Both the position numbers and the translations under genes were made by a program. The notes under the pieces are model-generated. The model saw only the letters and a program-made list of their open reading frames with translations, made no database searches and had not been told where the DNA came from. From Medicago truncatula (lineage: Eukaryota; Streptophyta; Magnoliopsida; Fabales; Fabaceae): 64,000 bases of DNA. Below, one piece after another: positions 1 to 11,554 of this stretch. The stretch lies in NCBI RefSeq assembly GCF_003473485.1, contig NC_053046.1, forward strand, positions 43,609,832 through 43,673,831, given 5' to 3'. Positions within the stretch are counted from its first letter, which is position 1, and each line of letters begins with the position of its first letter.

Positions 1-610
1 AAGAGTGAACATGAATACTTCAATATCATTTAGAGAAAGAAAAAAATAAGACAACGTTTATGTGGCACTTGTTTTAGCAATTTTAAATTTTGAATGAACA
101 CTTATAATTGGTTATGTTGTTTTGATAATTTGGATTATCACGTAATTTAGAAAATTGATATTTTGATTATAGGTTGATATACCATCTTATTTGGTTTGAT
201 AGTTATCATGATATGAAAATTATCAATCATATTTAAAGAGCAATCAAATCACTCAATCAAAAAAAAATGTTAAAATGAGCGTATTGTTGTGTAACTCCTG
301 CACGCTCACACATCATTCATGCATGTTTTCACATAATGATACATCTCCTTTTGTTTGTAGGGCTAGTGTTTTGTTTAAGGAAGGTGGTTAAATATCTTAT
401 TTGCATAAATCAATATACTACCTCAATCCAAAAGTACTTGGATGATATAGTAAAAGATCTCTTTCAGTTTAACTAGAGGTTTAAAATTTGAATTCAATCT
501 TAATGAAGATATTGGTCATCCGTTGTAGTCATATCTGACTTGAATGATTAATCTTTACATTTGCACGTTTATGTTACTTGGTTCACACCATAGAAAAATC
601 AATATCTTTT
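1..610. other. AT-rich intergenic stretch, nothing recognised
   Basis: No open reading frame of convincing composition, RNA gene or terminal-repeat structure was seen in this stretch. It is simple AT-rich plant intergenic DNA leading into the repeat that starts near 611. Confidence 0.5.
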
Positions 611-1200
611 ATCTTATCTTTCGTCTTTATTATAAGAATAATTTTTTTTTGACAAAAGTAAATTTTTTTGACCAAAAATGTTATATTATTTTTGAACCAC
701 CATAAATAACAATGAATATACTATTCAACATTTTTTGAAAAAAAGTTATAATAAAATTTACGGTCAATGGCATATTAATTATTATGATCATAATTTTTTG
801 TATGTAAACCTCTTGTTGTAGATTTTGATCGTAATTCAACAAAATCTTTGGCTTTGACATGGTATTTGCTTTTGAACTGAATAAGTGTACCTGACTTGTG
901 TTAGATTCATTTCAAGGTAGTTCAACTCAAATCCTAGCTTCAATTCAATTTTAGTTATTTGATTAATTGATTTATTTTATTTGCTATAGCCTATATCTAT
1001 GAATTTAGGTCTTGTTTCAATTATTAACGGAATAATGAATTCTTTTTAATTTTTTGTTTTTGTTTTTCTCTTCAATTCAATGTGATTCATCTAAGAGATT
1101 CCTTTTTTTTTTATTTTCTGAATCTATTTAGGTGTTGCTTCAGTTATTAAGGAAAATGATTTTTTTTAAATATTTTTTTATTGTTAGTGTTCATTGTTTT
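611..1200 (+). repeat. third copy of the foldback-family repeat
   Basis: This stretch resembles the right arm of the large foldback (about 16126-16700) in the same orientation. Shared landmarks are a block beginning TTCAAGGTAGTTCAACTCAA near 912, the TTATTTTATTTGCTA block, and repeated GTGTTGCTTCAATTATTAA-type motifs that occur twice in each copy. Only one arm is present, so this is a solo or truncated member. No coding capacity was seen. The family is not one I can name. Confidence 0.65.
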
Positions 1201-1369
1201 AAGGGTTAATGTGTTTTTCACCCCTGTAATATATGTCATTTCTGATTTTTGTCCCTATAAAATTTTCGGTTTGATTTGCACCCTCGTGATAGAATAATTT
1301 CCCGCATCAACCACAATTTAAAACCATGATACCACAAATAAATGGAATTAATGATGTAAAACTGAAAAC

Positions 1370-2177
1370 CTTGATAACCCTATGAAATACACGGGAAAGA
1401 TTACATGCCTAAAACAACAACTAAATTAAAATAATGCAGACATATCTTAACATAGCTGCTCAAAATCTCACAAGATTTGATTTAATGAAACATATAGTAT
1501 ATGATTCATGACAAGTGAAATAAAGTGGATGAAATTCTCGGTAGTACTTACCCAACAGAAAATTGACCTTTTTTTCATGTCTCCCATCAAATAATCAATG
1601 ACACGGTCAACATTTTTCCTACAAAATTATGATATCCGACACAAAAATATATGATTACATTTGAATAACTTTTTTTCTCAAACTATTGTCGGCAGTAGTT
1701 GTTAAAAAAGTGTAAAACTGTGACAGAGTACTAAAATTAAACTTTTAATTCATTGAACGCATTGCGGACTAGTGTTATCTCCACCAAGGAGGCGTCTTAA
1801 GAAAATTTTCCTGAGTCTCAAATTGTAGCCATGAAACCAAAACTTTCTTCTGGGAAAGAAAAAGACATGTTAGTTATCATTTGTAAACAACAAAAATCCA
1901 ATATGTACCCATGAGCGCTTTAGTTTACATTCTTAGTAATGTGAAAATAAGATGCAAGCATCCCAATGCTCACTGCCATTTCTCTTACTACGGCCATGTT
2001 GTTTCGGAAATGAGAGGTCCCGTCAAAGAATATATAGAATAAGATTAATCAAGATCAAAGTAACAAAAAATGCTAAAGCCAAAATAAAATGCAAACGTCA
2101 ACCCATAAAAAATTCACCTTCACTGTCATGATATGCAGTTCGCATTTTCGAAGGATCGTAATCTCGGCTGTATGTTG
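1370..2177 (-). CDS. possible unrecognised multi-exon gene, partial or a gene relic
   Basis: Five short exon-like blocks on the minus strand have acceptor and donor dinucleotides and phase-compatible joins: 2118-2177, 1929-1987, 1785-1849, 1552-1618 and 1370-1408. The joined reading stays open for about 96 residues with ordinary protein composition. It includes DYDPSKMRTAYHDSE, REMAVSIGMLASYFHITKN, VLVSWLQFETQENFLKTPPW and NVDRVIDYLMGDMKKRS. Donors include GTAAGT at 1551 and GTAAAC at 1928. The second acceptor (GCCGTAG) has a weak pyrimidine tract. I found neither a start nor an end codon exon, and I do not recognise the family. It could be the internal part of a real gene or a dead fragment. 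The splice joins were read by eye. Confidence 0.4.
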
Positions 2178-2523
2178 CTGATCGAATGGTTATAATTTCA
2201 AGTATAAACATCAACATTTACTGATTGATGTGGCCATTACATTTTGTCACTGCAGTCAGTAACGAACCCAGGAAATTTGAATAGTGATGGTAATATTTAA
2301 AATAATGAATAAGTAAATTCAATTTAGGTTTAAAATATTAAACAAAGTATAAAGTACTATGTTTTAAAAAATCAAACCAAGTAAAAGAAGAATAAAATTG
2401 GAAAGAATTTAATTAGCGTGACAACAAATAATTGATGTGCTGCTACATCAGTTAATAAATATGAAAACACGTGAATTGTCGTGTTCATTGACTACCGTGA
2501 CAACAAATAATTGAATTGTATGT
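2178..2523. other. intergenic, nothing recognised
   Basis: AT-rich sequence between the candidate gene blocks and the first MITE. A short near-repeat of the phrase CGTGACAACAAATAATTGA occurs at about 2417 and 2498. No other structure was seen. Confidence 0.4.
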
Positions 2524-2532
2524 ATAAAATAA

Positions 2533-2722
2533 GAGGAATGCTAACAACACTCATTCTAACACACATTTTTCAACACATTCTCTTTAATTGGTTAAAACAT
2601 ACGTGGGTCCCACCAAATCATGTGGATCCCATATAAATTTGATGGATCTCATGTGAGTTTTAACCAATCAAATAGAGTGTGTTGAAAAGCGTGTTTTAGA
2701 ATGTGTGTTGCTAACATTTCTC
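2533..2722. mobile_element. Mutator-type MITE, 190 bp
   Basis: Terminal inverted repeats of about 66 bp start GAGGAATGCTAACAACACTC on the left and, read from the right end, GAGAAATGTTAGCAACACAC. The element is flanked by a perfect 9-bp direct repeat ATAAAATAA (2524-2532 and 2723-2731). A 9-bp target duplication with long G-initial inverted repeats is characteristic of Mutator-like elements. There is no coding capacity, so it is non-autonomous. Confidence 0.85.
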
Positions 2723-2843
2723 ATAAAATAATTGTACATTGACAAAACATATGATTTAAACTCAATTTGAAAACATAAATATTATTTATGGTTGAAATAA
2801 ATAGGAGAGATGGATGGCTCTAATAGTTGCATATATTATTATT

Positions 2844-3179
2844 GGGGTAAAATTATTTTGGTCCATGAATGTGTAACAAATAGTCATAATCGTCCCTCAA
2901 TGTATCAACATTTCAAAAAATAGTCCTTGAATGTGCACTTCATTAGTCACTGACATTAAAATAATTTGTTAATATTGTCATATTAGTATTTTAATATACT
3001 TATTTTCATTTCAGTCCTATTATGAAAAGAGTTATTGTGACTATTGATGAATTATTTTAGCGTCAAGGACTATTTGACTAACAAAGTACATAATCACGAA
3101 CTATTTTAAAATTTTGATACATTTAAAGACAATTGTGACTATACGTTACACATTCAGAGACCAAAATAACTATTACCCC
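2844..3179. mobile_element. Mutator-type MITE, 336 bp
   Basis: Inverted termini start GGGGTAAAATTATTTTGGTC on the left and GGGGTAATAGTTATTTTGGT when the right end is read inward. Similarity continues for about 65 bp. The flanking 9-mers ATTATTATT (2835-2843) and ATTATTATA (3180-3188) match at 8 of 9 positions. The interior is non-coding. It lies 121 bp from the preceding MITE. Confidence 0.75.
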
Positions 3180-3460
3180 ATTATTATATTGTATTTTAAA
3201 TATGAATGTATGGCATAAAAGAGGAGGATACCATAACTAAGCGTCAAACTACAAGCCAAACCAACAAAAAAAAACATATATATGAATGAAAAAATTAAAA
3301 TTGATGTGAGGGTCTTGGCCCACATAGTTCTCTATGTGGGTCCGTCCCTGACAGCAATTGATCTGGATTGATAATATAGTATACCAAAATGTACAAATAT
3401 ATTAGGCCATGTTGATACATTTTTATATTCAATTAGTTTTAAAAGCAAAGTAGCTATATA

Positions 3461-4115
3461 CAACTCATGGTTTTAAATTGCGGTTTGCAAAAACAATTGT
3501 GGCTGCAATATAAAGTATTTTTATGTGTCCGCATATTTGTGAGATAATCCGAGTTGGCCAATGCATTTCTCCTTCTTTCTCATCCACCATTCCCCCAATC
3601 AAACACACTGCAACTTTCTCTTCACAACAACAATCACCCTTCTACTCATTATCACCTTCTAACCCTTTTCCTCATTTTCCTTCAAATCACTTCAGGATTA
3701 TCTCAAAAATTACACCTTTATTCTTAAAAAAATGTTTGTAGTTATGGATTCCTTACAGAAAACTTCTGAAAAGTGTTTACATTCACAACTCATGGTTTTA
3801 AATTGCGGTTTGCAACAACAATTGTGGCCGCAATATAAAGTATTTTTATGTGTAAGCATATTTGTGAGATAATCCGAGTTGGCCATCGCATTTCTCCTTC
3901 TTTCTCATCCACCATTCCCCCAATCAAACACACTGCACCTTTCTCTTCACTACAACAATCACCCTTCTACTCATTATCACCTTCTAACCCTTTTCCTCAT
4001 TTTCCTTCAAATTATTGCTTCAGGGTTATCTCAAAAATTACACATTTATTCTTAAAAAATGTTTGTAGTTATGGATTCCTTAGAGAAAACTTCTGAAAAG
4101 TGTTTACATTCACAA
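3461..4115. repeat. tandem duplication, 325-bp unit, two copies
   Basis: Copy 1 spans 3461-3785 and copy 2 spans about 3786-4115. Each begins CAACTCATGGTTTTAAATTG and the copies are about 95% identical with a few small indels. Each contains a short serine/proline-rich open frame (72 and 82 codons), but the frames differ in length and end. The C/T-rich composition looks like untranslated or intron sequence rather than a conserved protein. No function is assigned. Confidence 0.8.
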
Positions 4116-5344
4116 CTATGGCATGCATGCGTAGGTGCCAGGGCTCAAGACACCTACACACTATTTCTCTTTCAACTGTTCTAGCTTCTACCATGGGGTA
4201 GGATGTACATGGTTTGGATAAAATATACTCACTCCGTTCCATATTAGATGATCTAGTTGACTCCGACACACGTACCTATGCATATGTTTTATCTTTGATA
4301 TCTTCAATTCTCTACTAAAAAAATTATGAAAATTTAATATTTTAAATAAAGCTTTGATATCTTCAATACTCATAGAATAATATTAGAATATAATAATTAA
4401 ATAAAGCTTTTTTTTAATTAAAAAGCTATTTTGACTTCTAATTGAAAGACCCCATGTACAGTCCATTGTTGCTCTATCATTAATTTTTCAATTTGAGCTG
4501 AAATAAACAATTTATGGGTTGGTTCACGAATTCTACTTTTTTTCTTAGGATAAGAAACACGTTAGTCCTGTACCCAAAAAAAAAAAATACACGTTAGTCC
4601 AACCATTTTTCCTTTTCCAATTTTATTTTATTTACTATTTTATCCTTTTTATAACAATGTTTAAATTATGAATTAAAAAATAGATAAACCTTATTATAAT
4701 ACTCCACTATAATATGAACAATATTGTCTTAAAAATATATGAAAGAAATAGGAGATTTGGGTTGGATTTTTCATAATTTCAATTACATCCTTAAACAATT
4801 TTTTCAGTAACAATGTTATATTGTTGGTGTCATTAATAAAGGTAAAAGTTTATATTATATTTGCAATATTAATGTGGAACTGAAAAAGATAAGCATAATT
4901 TGTTACAATAAATCACAAACATCTATACATATAATTTTAATCAAAATCTAAATTTCATAAAATATTTATCTAAAACTTGCAGAAAGACAGACACTCACGT
5001 GCCCGTCATTTTGCTCTTTTTAATGTGCTAACACGTATAAATTATCAACAATATTTTATATAAATTTTGCGTGTAAATTACAAACGACATTTTATATAAT
5101 TTAATTTTTTATGTAAATTAAAAAATATAAATATAGACATTTGTGACTTTCAATTGTAACAAACTCAACAAACCAAATTTATCTTTTTCAATGAGAACAA
5201 TAATATAACAAATGTAACAAAATTTCTTATCTTTTTTTAATTACAACAATAATATAAAAAAAAAAAATTAAGAGTATAATTAGACAGATCAAAATTTGTT
5301 ATAGATTACATTGTGAAAAGTTAGTCCATGAAGAAAAAGATTAA
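4116..5344. other. intergenic; possible degraded Stowaway end
   Basis: AT-rich DNA. At about 4230 the phrase ACTCACTCCGTTCCATATTA resembles one end of a Stowaway-type MITE, but no matching second end was found, so it is at best a truncated copy. Nothing else was seen. Confidence 0.35.
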
Positions 5345-6017
5345 GGCTGTGTTTGGTAACACAAAAAAGCTAGTTTATAGCTTGTTGAATTAACTTATAA
5401 GCTCGTTAGATGAAAACGTGGCGTGTTTGGTATAACAAGCTTTTTTCATGAGCTTATAGCGTTTTTTGAAAAGCTATTTCAAGTAGCTTTTTAGCTTATA
5501 GCCGGTAGCTTTTTATATTTTCTTCCAACTTTAATCCTATTAATTTAAATTAATTATTTTTTAAATTAAACAACTACCCATGTTCATCTTTATAACCGCC
5601 CCATTTTTTCCCTTAAGACACTAACCTGATGTACACCACACAAAAAATAACTAGTCTATTGTACGTTGTAAAATTTTATATATTCTAGCTCACATTTTGT
5701 TTCCACATTTCTCTTATTTTTGGGATTCATAAAGCAAAGATCAAAATTGTCGGTGAATTTTTTTTAGGATTAAAGGTCGAAGAATTTTTTTATGGAGACT
5801 AAGACCAAAAGTTTGAATATTTATAGGGACCAAAAACATATTTAACTATAATTAAAAATATTAAAAATAAATACATTACAAAAAAATGTGTGTGTCTATA
5901 TGTATATTAAAAAAAAAATGTAACAGCTAATTTTACCAAACACATTATTTTTAATAAGCAAGTTTTTCAGCTATAAGCTATCAGCTAGCTTATAGCTTAT
6001 TTTTACCAAACAGAGCC
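5345..6017. mobile_element. PIF/Harbinger (Tourist-like) MITE, 673 bp
   Basis: Ends are GGCTGTGTTTGGTAACACAA on the left and GGCTCTGTTTGGTAAAAATA read inward from the right. Both are followed by AGCTTATAGC-rich subterminal blocks. The flanks show a 3-bp TAA duplication (5342-5344 and 6018-6020), the size and type used by PIF/Harbinger elements. No transposase frame is present. The right end lies 65 bp upstream of the likely TATA box of the SKP1-like gene, so it may carry part of that promoter. Confidence 0.7.
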
Positions 6018-6082
6018 TAAGAAATTTTGAAGAAAATATTTAATTATTAGGAAATAAAGATCATTAAAAAAAATAAAATCGT

Positions 6083-6092
6083 CTATAAAAGG
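6083..6092 (+). promoter_or_regulatory. likely TATA box of the SKP1-like gene
   Basis: CTATAAAAGG is a near-consensus plant TATA box 78 bp before the ATG at 6170. It leaves room for a short 5'UTR of roughly 50 bp. Confidence 0.65.
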
Positions 6093-6169
6093 AGCAATAG
6101 AATACAATTATTTGCCACAGATAACTTTTCCCTTTCCTCCAAAAGTCCAAACCCTAACCCAACAATACG

Positions 6170-6625
6170 ATGTCATCAAACACGATCTCTCTCAAAACCT
6201 CAGACGGCGCCATTTCCGAAGCCTCGCCAACTCTCACCAAGAACATGAAAACTGTTCAAACCATCATCGGTGAAGCCGATGCTGACGTTTCCATCATTCC
6301 TCTCCTCAACGTTTCCTCCAGCCACATCAACAAGATCATTGAATACCAAACTCTCTCAGACGATGGCAAAGAGAAAGAATTTTCCGTCGAGGAACTGAAT
6401 AACGATGAGGTGAAGGAGTTTCTTCTTGCAGTGCATTACTTGAATATGGAGAGTCTTTTTGAGCTTCTGACTGGGGTTGTTGCTGATCGGATTAAGAACA
6501 AGAACGTTGGTTATGTGAGAGAGTATTTCGGTGTTGAGAATGATTTTACGCCCAAGGAAGAGGCTGAAGTTCGTCAAAGGAATAGTTGGACTTTTAAAGG
6601 CGACGAAGTCGAACCTGATGAATGA
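6170..6625 (+). CDS. SKP1-like protein (ASK family), intronless
   Basis: A 151-residue protein encoded without introns. SKP1 is the adaptor of SCF ubiquitin ligases: it bridges CUL1 and F-box proteins in the cytosol and nucleus. The N-terminal half follows the Skp1 BTB/POZ pattern (ISLKTSDGAISEASP near residues 6-20, IIPLLNVSS near 42-50, HINKIIEYQTL). The C-terminal half has the F-box-binding helices (AVHYLNMESLFELL, VADRIKNKN, VREYFGVENDFTPKEE). It ends in RNSWTFKGDEVEPDE where canonical SKP1 ends near ENQWAFE. It is divergent: the acidic loop between helices is shortened and the C-terminus has an acidic tail. The length is close to the usual 150-170 residues. Such divergent single-exon ASK genes are common in plants. 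A Tourist-like MITE sits just upstream. Confidence 0.9.
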   Translation: MSSNTISLKTSDGAISEASPTLTKNMKTVQTIIGEADADVSIIPLLNVSSSHINKIIEYQTLSDDGKEKEFSVEELNNDEVKEFLLAVHYLNMESLFELLTGVVADRIKNKNVGYVREYFGVENDFTPKEEAEVRQRNSWTFKGDEVEPDE

Positions 6626-8570
6626 AAAAGAATCGTGAGCTTTAATGTTTACCTTAGAAATTAAACCTAATATTATTGAATTTAAACTTAGGTTTTGTTT
6701 TTTCTGGTGTGAATTGTGGTTGTGATGTTTTGAATTGATCATGAAAGTGTTTCTATCTTCTATTTTATTTTCCATTGTTCAACTTAATCGTTTTTTTTAT
6801 GTCAACTTGATCATTATTCGATTTTATGCGTAAATAATTTAAATCAGTACATATTGTTGGATGCCAATTGCTAGAAACCCTATTTTGTGCGTAAAATGAT
6901 TTCTACTGTTGGCTGCTAATTGCTATAAACCCTAATTTTATTGGCTTTTGTAGAGAATAGGGCTATGAAGTATTTAGCTAATAATGAAATCAGAATTGTG
7001 AAATTGATCCAATTATGTAGAAGTTATAAACTCTAATCAAATTCTGGCTGTTCTTGATCTTGCAAGGGAGGGGTGTACCTCCCCTAATCGAACTCTATTG
7101 GTTTGTGAAATTGAAGAAGAGTCTATAACAAACTTTGTCTTGACTTTTGCCCCATGTTTCAAGTTAGTCCCTTATTTTATCATATTTCAAATTTGTTTTG
7201 GACATTGCGCAACATTGATCAAATTGGTATATTTTGTCTCTTCCAATTAAAAAAAAGTGTCTCTTTGAAAAACTAAGAAACCACGATTATTTGTTACTTC
7301 TACAAATTCACATTAGTATTGCAATTCCACATTTGTATTGCATAAGGGGGACGAGAAAAGTATTCCAACTGTGATCCAAACATAGGGTAACATTTATCTC
7401 ACCCAAATTGATATCAAGGGAATCAAACTTAAAACGTTAAGGAGGGGCACACTCTCAAATATCATAAGGAGGGCCAATACCACCCCACTTTCTCAATTGG
7501 GTCAGAGGGTAACATTGTTAACATTCCTAAGTCAATCTTATTGAAGGAAAAAAAAAACATTGTTAAGTCAACACATTATCTCACACATAGAATATTGGGG
7601 AACACACATTGTTAACGTTGGTGAGTTGACACATTATATGTCACACATAGAATAATGGGGGACATTAATGATACAATTTTAATAATAGAGGTTGTATACT
7701 CACTTAAAGGGCAAGGCAACAATATTGAGGACTATTTAGTGACAAATGTGGTTTTTATACAATAAGAGATTTCTATTTTTATACAGCCCGCGATATCTTA
7801 AAAAACATATATCAATGATATACATTCTTTGGTCAATGATATAAGCAAAATTCTATTTTTTTTATAGGTTCTATTTATTAAATAAATCTAACAAATAATT
7901 TTTTGTTTATAATAGTGATTGGAGAATATATATGGCTTCTATATATATATGATAATCACTGTTTATATCGATGAATATAATAAAAATCGGTAGTTTATAA
8001 AAATAGATTCAATTAAAAATCGTTTAAGGTTGAGCTTTTACAAAATAGCCAGTTAAAGATCCAAGCTAACTTGCCATACGGGTAAATCCTTCAGGGAAGT
8101 GCAATTTTGTGCCCGTAAGGTTGTGTGATCATGTGTTATTATTGGAGGTGTTCATCATTGTTTGTGGATTAACAAAAGTGAATACTCTCTTATAATTTGG
8201 TGTTATCTCTTCGGAGTTCAATTTTTTTCCCTCCAGTTCTCAGGAAAAAGGGTGTCTGATAATTTGAAGGTTGGTAGAAAGATAAGTAAAATCTAATCAA
8301 GAATTTTCCATGAACAATTTGTTTCGGTGATGTAGATTAACCACTTGAGACCAATTGCTTATCTCAATAGTCTAGTACCACCATGTATATTATTATTAGA
8401 GTAAATTAAATTACACTCGCATCCCTAAGAGAAGCTTGAATTACAATGTCTTTATTTCTTATGTTAAAATATACACTTCTCCTTCTTTGAAAAGTTAAAA
8501 TTATAGTCTCCTCCCCTATAAGATGCTTGAAATATAACTTTACAATCATCTCTCTTAATAATTAAACATG
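6626..8570. other. intergenic, fragments only
   Basis: AT-rich sequence downstream of the SKP1-like gene, whose 3'UTR probably occupies the first 100-200 bases. A partial direct repeat is seen at 7572 and 7629 (a phrase containing CACACATAGAATA). Nothing else is supported. Confidence 0.4.
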
Positions 8571-8575
8571 CAATT

Positions 8576-9366
8576 TGTTGTGAATTCGAACTCAAAACTC
8601 ACACAAATACAAACTATGATGTGTGGAGCAAAAGAAAGTAGTAACCAATATCAAAGTGAACACAAGCAACATCAATAATAACAACACCTAGATCTAATCT
8701 AGTAATCAAAGTGAAAAGCTCAAAACCACAAGCAAAAGATAAAGGGAGAGAAGAGAGGAACAAACACACAAAAGATTGTTGACCTAGTTCAGTCCAACTT
8801 GACCTAATCAGGGGGAGAGATTGATCTCTCCAATCCACTATCAATGAGTTCTTACAAAGAGATACAAATGGGTTGCAAGAAATTAGCTTCAACAATTTCA
8901 CAAAGAACAACCCTAATTTCTACCCATTTTCTCAATCTCACCAATGAACAAGACACTCAATAATTTTCACTCACCCAAGGTGTTTACAATGTTTCCCAAT
9001 CTAAGAGAACTCTAATCAAAGACCCTCAACCCTAAAGTTACCTCCTTTGATTTCCCAAGTTTCTCTCTTTTCAAGCTCTCCTTCAAAATCTGCAAAGAAC
9101 ACTTATATAGCAGTCTTCAGCTGTCAAAATTGTGTCACGTTTTCCCAAATCGTGACATGTTTGGTGCGTACGACCCAAGGTACGACCAACCTTATCCTGA
9201 AAACTTGCCCAGCAAACCGAAAATTGTGTCACGTTTTCCCAAAATCGTGTCACGATTGGACACCCTGCAAAACCATGCTCACTGCCCAGAAAATCATGAC
9301 ACGCTTGCTAAATCGTGTGACGATCCTTAAAGTTCCAAATTTCACAATTTCAAGGCAATTTCAATA
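8576..9366 (-). repeat. LTR of the gag-only fossil (downstream copy)
   Basis: A direct repeat of 10771-11549 at about 94-95% identity by eye. It carries reiterated ATCGTGTCACG-type phrases near its element-5' end, seen in both LTRs. It ends TA where the partner ends CA. Confidence 0.9.
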
Positions 9367-10770
9367 TTTCTCCACCTTGAATTCAAATTGATGATGATGC
9401 CACTTTAAGTATCAACCACCAATTCCTTTTTCTTTTCCCTTGCATCCATCTACACCAAGTAGCTTCACAAGTCTACACCAAACCCTCTTCAACCACGGAA
9501 CGTCTCCCGTTTCCTTGAAGATCACCTTGCATCCAATCACCCTTGGTCTTTTAGGTAATCACACAAGCCACATCATATATTCTTCAAACCCCAGAATGCC
9601 TTCCGTCATCATGAAGAATTCACATGCTCACAGCTAGAGCATAAACACCCAAGGCCTCCATAGTTGTACCATTCTCGGTGTCATCCACTCCACCTCAAGT
9701 TGAGCTTTCTCTTCCTCAACTTCCAAATGCATACTCACAATATGCTTCTACCTTCCAACTCCTCCACCTTAAAGGTTGATCACGGGTACTCTTCACACCG
9801 CCTCTCTAGGCTAACAATGAATATTCTTCCCATCGCCTCTCCAGGATGATGTTGAGTGTTTAACGTCTCTCCAGACAACCACCACTCTACAAGGCATCAA
9901 TACCAAGGTGAGAAACCTCACCTTCATCCTCCCAACAACTCACAACCAAAGCACTCGCATCCTCATACTCTTCGGACACAACTTGCGCGGGGTTCTCATT
10001 GTCCTCCGGAAAATCCCTCTTGAAGTGATCAAACTTGTGACACTTAAAGCACTTATACTTATCCTTGTTACCGCTCTTTGAGCTTCCTCGGTTACCTCTA
10101 CCTCCACCATTTCTTCTTGAAACACTAAGGCCTTCACTGTTTTCATCCGCTCTGAAGTCCTTGGACTTGGTCAACTCCTTGGTTCTTAAAGTCGCTTGAA
10201 CTTCTTCCAAGGTGACAGTGCCTTTTTTGCCATAGAGTGTGGTATAGTTGAAGGATTCAAATGATCTCGGTAGAGCATACAACAAGAGTATAGCTTTGTC
10301 TTCATCCTCAAGTTGCACCTCAATGTTCTCAAAATCATCAAGGATTTTGTTGAACTCTGTTAATTGTTCCGTCACGGTCTTTGACTCCACCATCTTGAAT
10401 GAATAGAGTTGTTGCTTAAGGAATTGCCTATGAGCCAAAGACTTGGTCATATACAATGACTACAACTTTGACCACATCACCTCTGCGGTAGGTTCCTTCG
10501 CGACATCCCTCAAAACTTTGTCACCAAGGCACAAGACAATGACACTTCTAGCCTTGTCCACCATCTCGGTCTTCTCCGTTTGTGTCATGGTGATCGGAAA
10601 CGCACCTTCACCCTTCAAAGCTTTCTCACAATTTTGTTGTATAACACCGCTTGCATCTTCACCTTCCATAACCCAAAATTGTTACTTTCGGTGAACTTCT
10701 CAATATCCCACTTTGAACCTATGGTACTCACTAAACCAATTCAATCTTATGCCCCACGATGGGCGCCAAT

Positions 10771-11549
10771 TGTTGGAAATTCGAACTCAAAACTCACACC
10801 AATACAAACTATGATGTGTGGAGCAAAGGAAAGTAGTAACCAATATCAAAGTGAACACAAGCAACAATAATAATAACAACACCTAGATCTAATCTAGTAA
10901 TCAAAGTGAAAAGCTCAAAACCACAAGCAAAAGATAAAGGGAGAGAAAAGAAGAACAAACACACTAAAGATTGTTGACCCAGTTCGGTCCAACTTGACCT
11001 AATATGGGGGAGAGATTGATCTCTCCAATCCACTATCAATGAGTTCTTACAAAGAGATACAAATGGGTTACAAGAAATTAGCTTCAACAAGTTCACAAAG
11101 AAAAACCATAATTTCTACCCATTTTCCCAATCTCACCAATGAACAAGACACTCAATGATTTTCACTCACCCAAGGTGTTTACAATATTTCCCAACCCAAG
11201 AGAACTCTAATCAAAGACCTTCAACCCTAAAGTTATCTCCTTTGATTTCCCAAGTTTCTCTCTCTTCAAGCTCTCCTTCAAAATCTGCAAAGAACATTTA
11301 TATAGCAGTCTTCAGTTGTCAAAATCGTGTCAGGTTTTCCTAAATCGTGACACGTTTGGTGCGTACGACCAACCTTATCCTAAAAACTTGCCCAGCAAGC
11401 CAAAAATCGTGTCACGTTTTCCCAAAATCGTGTCACGATTGGACACCCTGCAAAACCATGCTCACTTCCTAGAAAATCGTGACACGCTTACTAAATCGTG
11501 TCACGATCCTTAAAGTTCCAAACTTCACAATTTCAAGGCAATTTCAACA
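10771..11549 (-). repeat. LTR of the gag-only fossil (upstream copy)
   Basis: Partner of 8576-9366. In element orientation this is the 5' LTR, next to the primer-binding-site-like sequence. Confidence 0.9.
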
Positions 11550-11554
11550 CAATT

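Larger units (their letters stand above)
8576..11549 (-). mobile_element. small gag-only LTR retrotransposon fossil, Ty1/copia-derived, nearly whole
   Basis: A 2,974-bp element on the minus strand, complete at both ends. The LTRs are 8576-9366 and 10771-11549 and the flanking 5-bp repeat is CAATT (8571-8575 and 11550-11554). LTR ends read TGTTGAAATTGCC and CCAACA in the element's orientation. A purine tract AAGGTGGAGAAA abuts the downstream LTR (9367-9378). A primer-binding-site-like TGGCGCCCATCGTGGGGC abuts the upstream LTR (10751-10768). Only a gag region is present (about 9887-10669): a copia-type gag polypeptide followed by a zinc-knuckle-like segment. No protease, integrase or reverse transcriptase is present. 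This resembles the TR-GAG class of non-autonomous elements. About one coding break is apparent. My hand count is about 42 LTR differences in about 780 positions plus one 12-bp indel, roughly 2 million years at commonly used plant rates. Confidence 0.9.
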
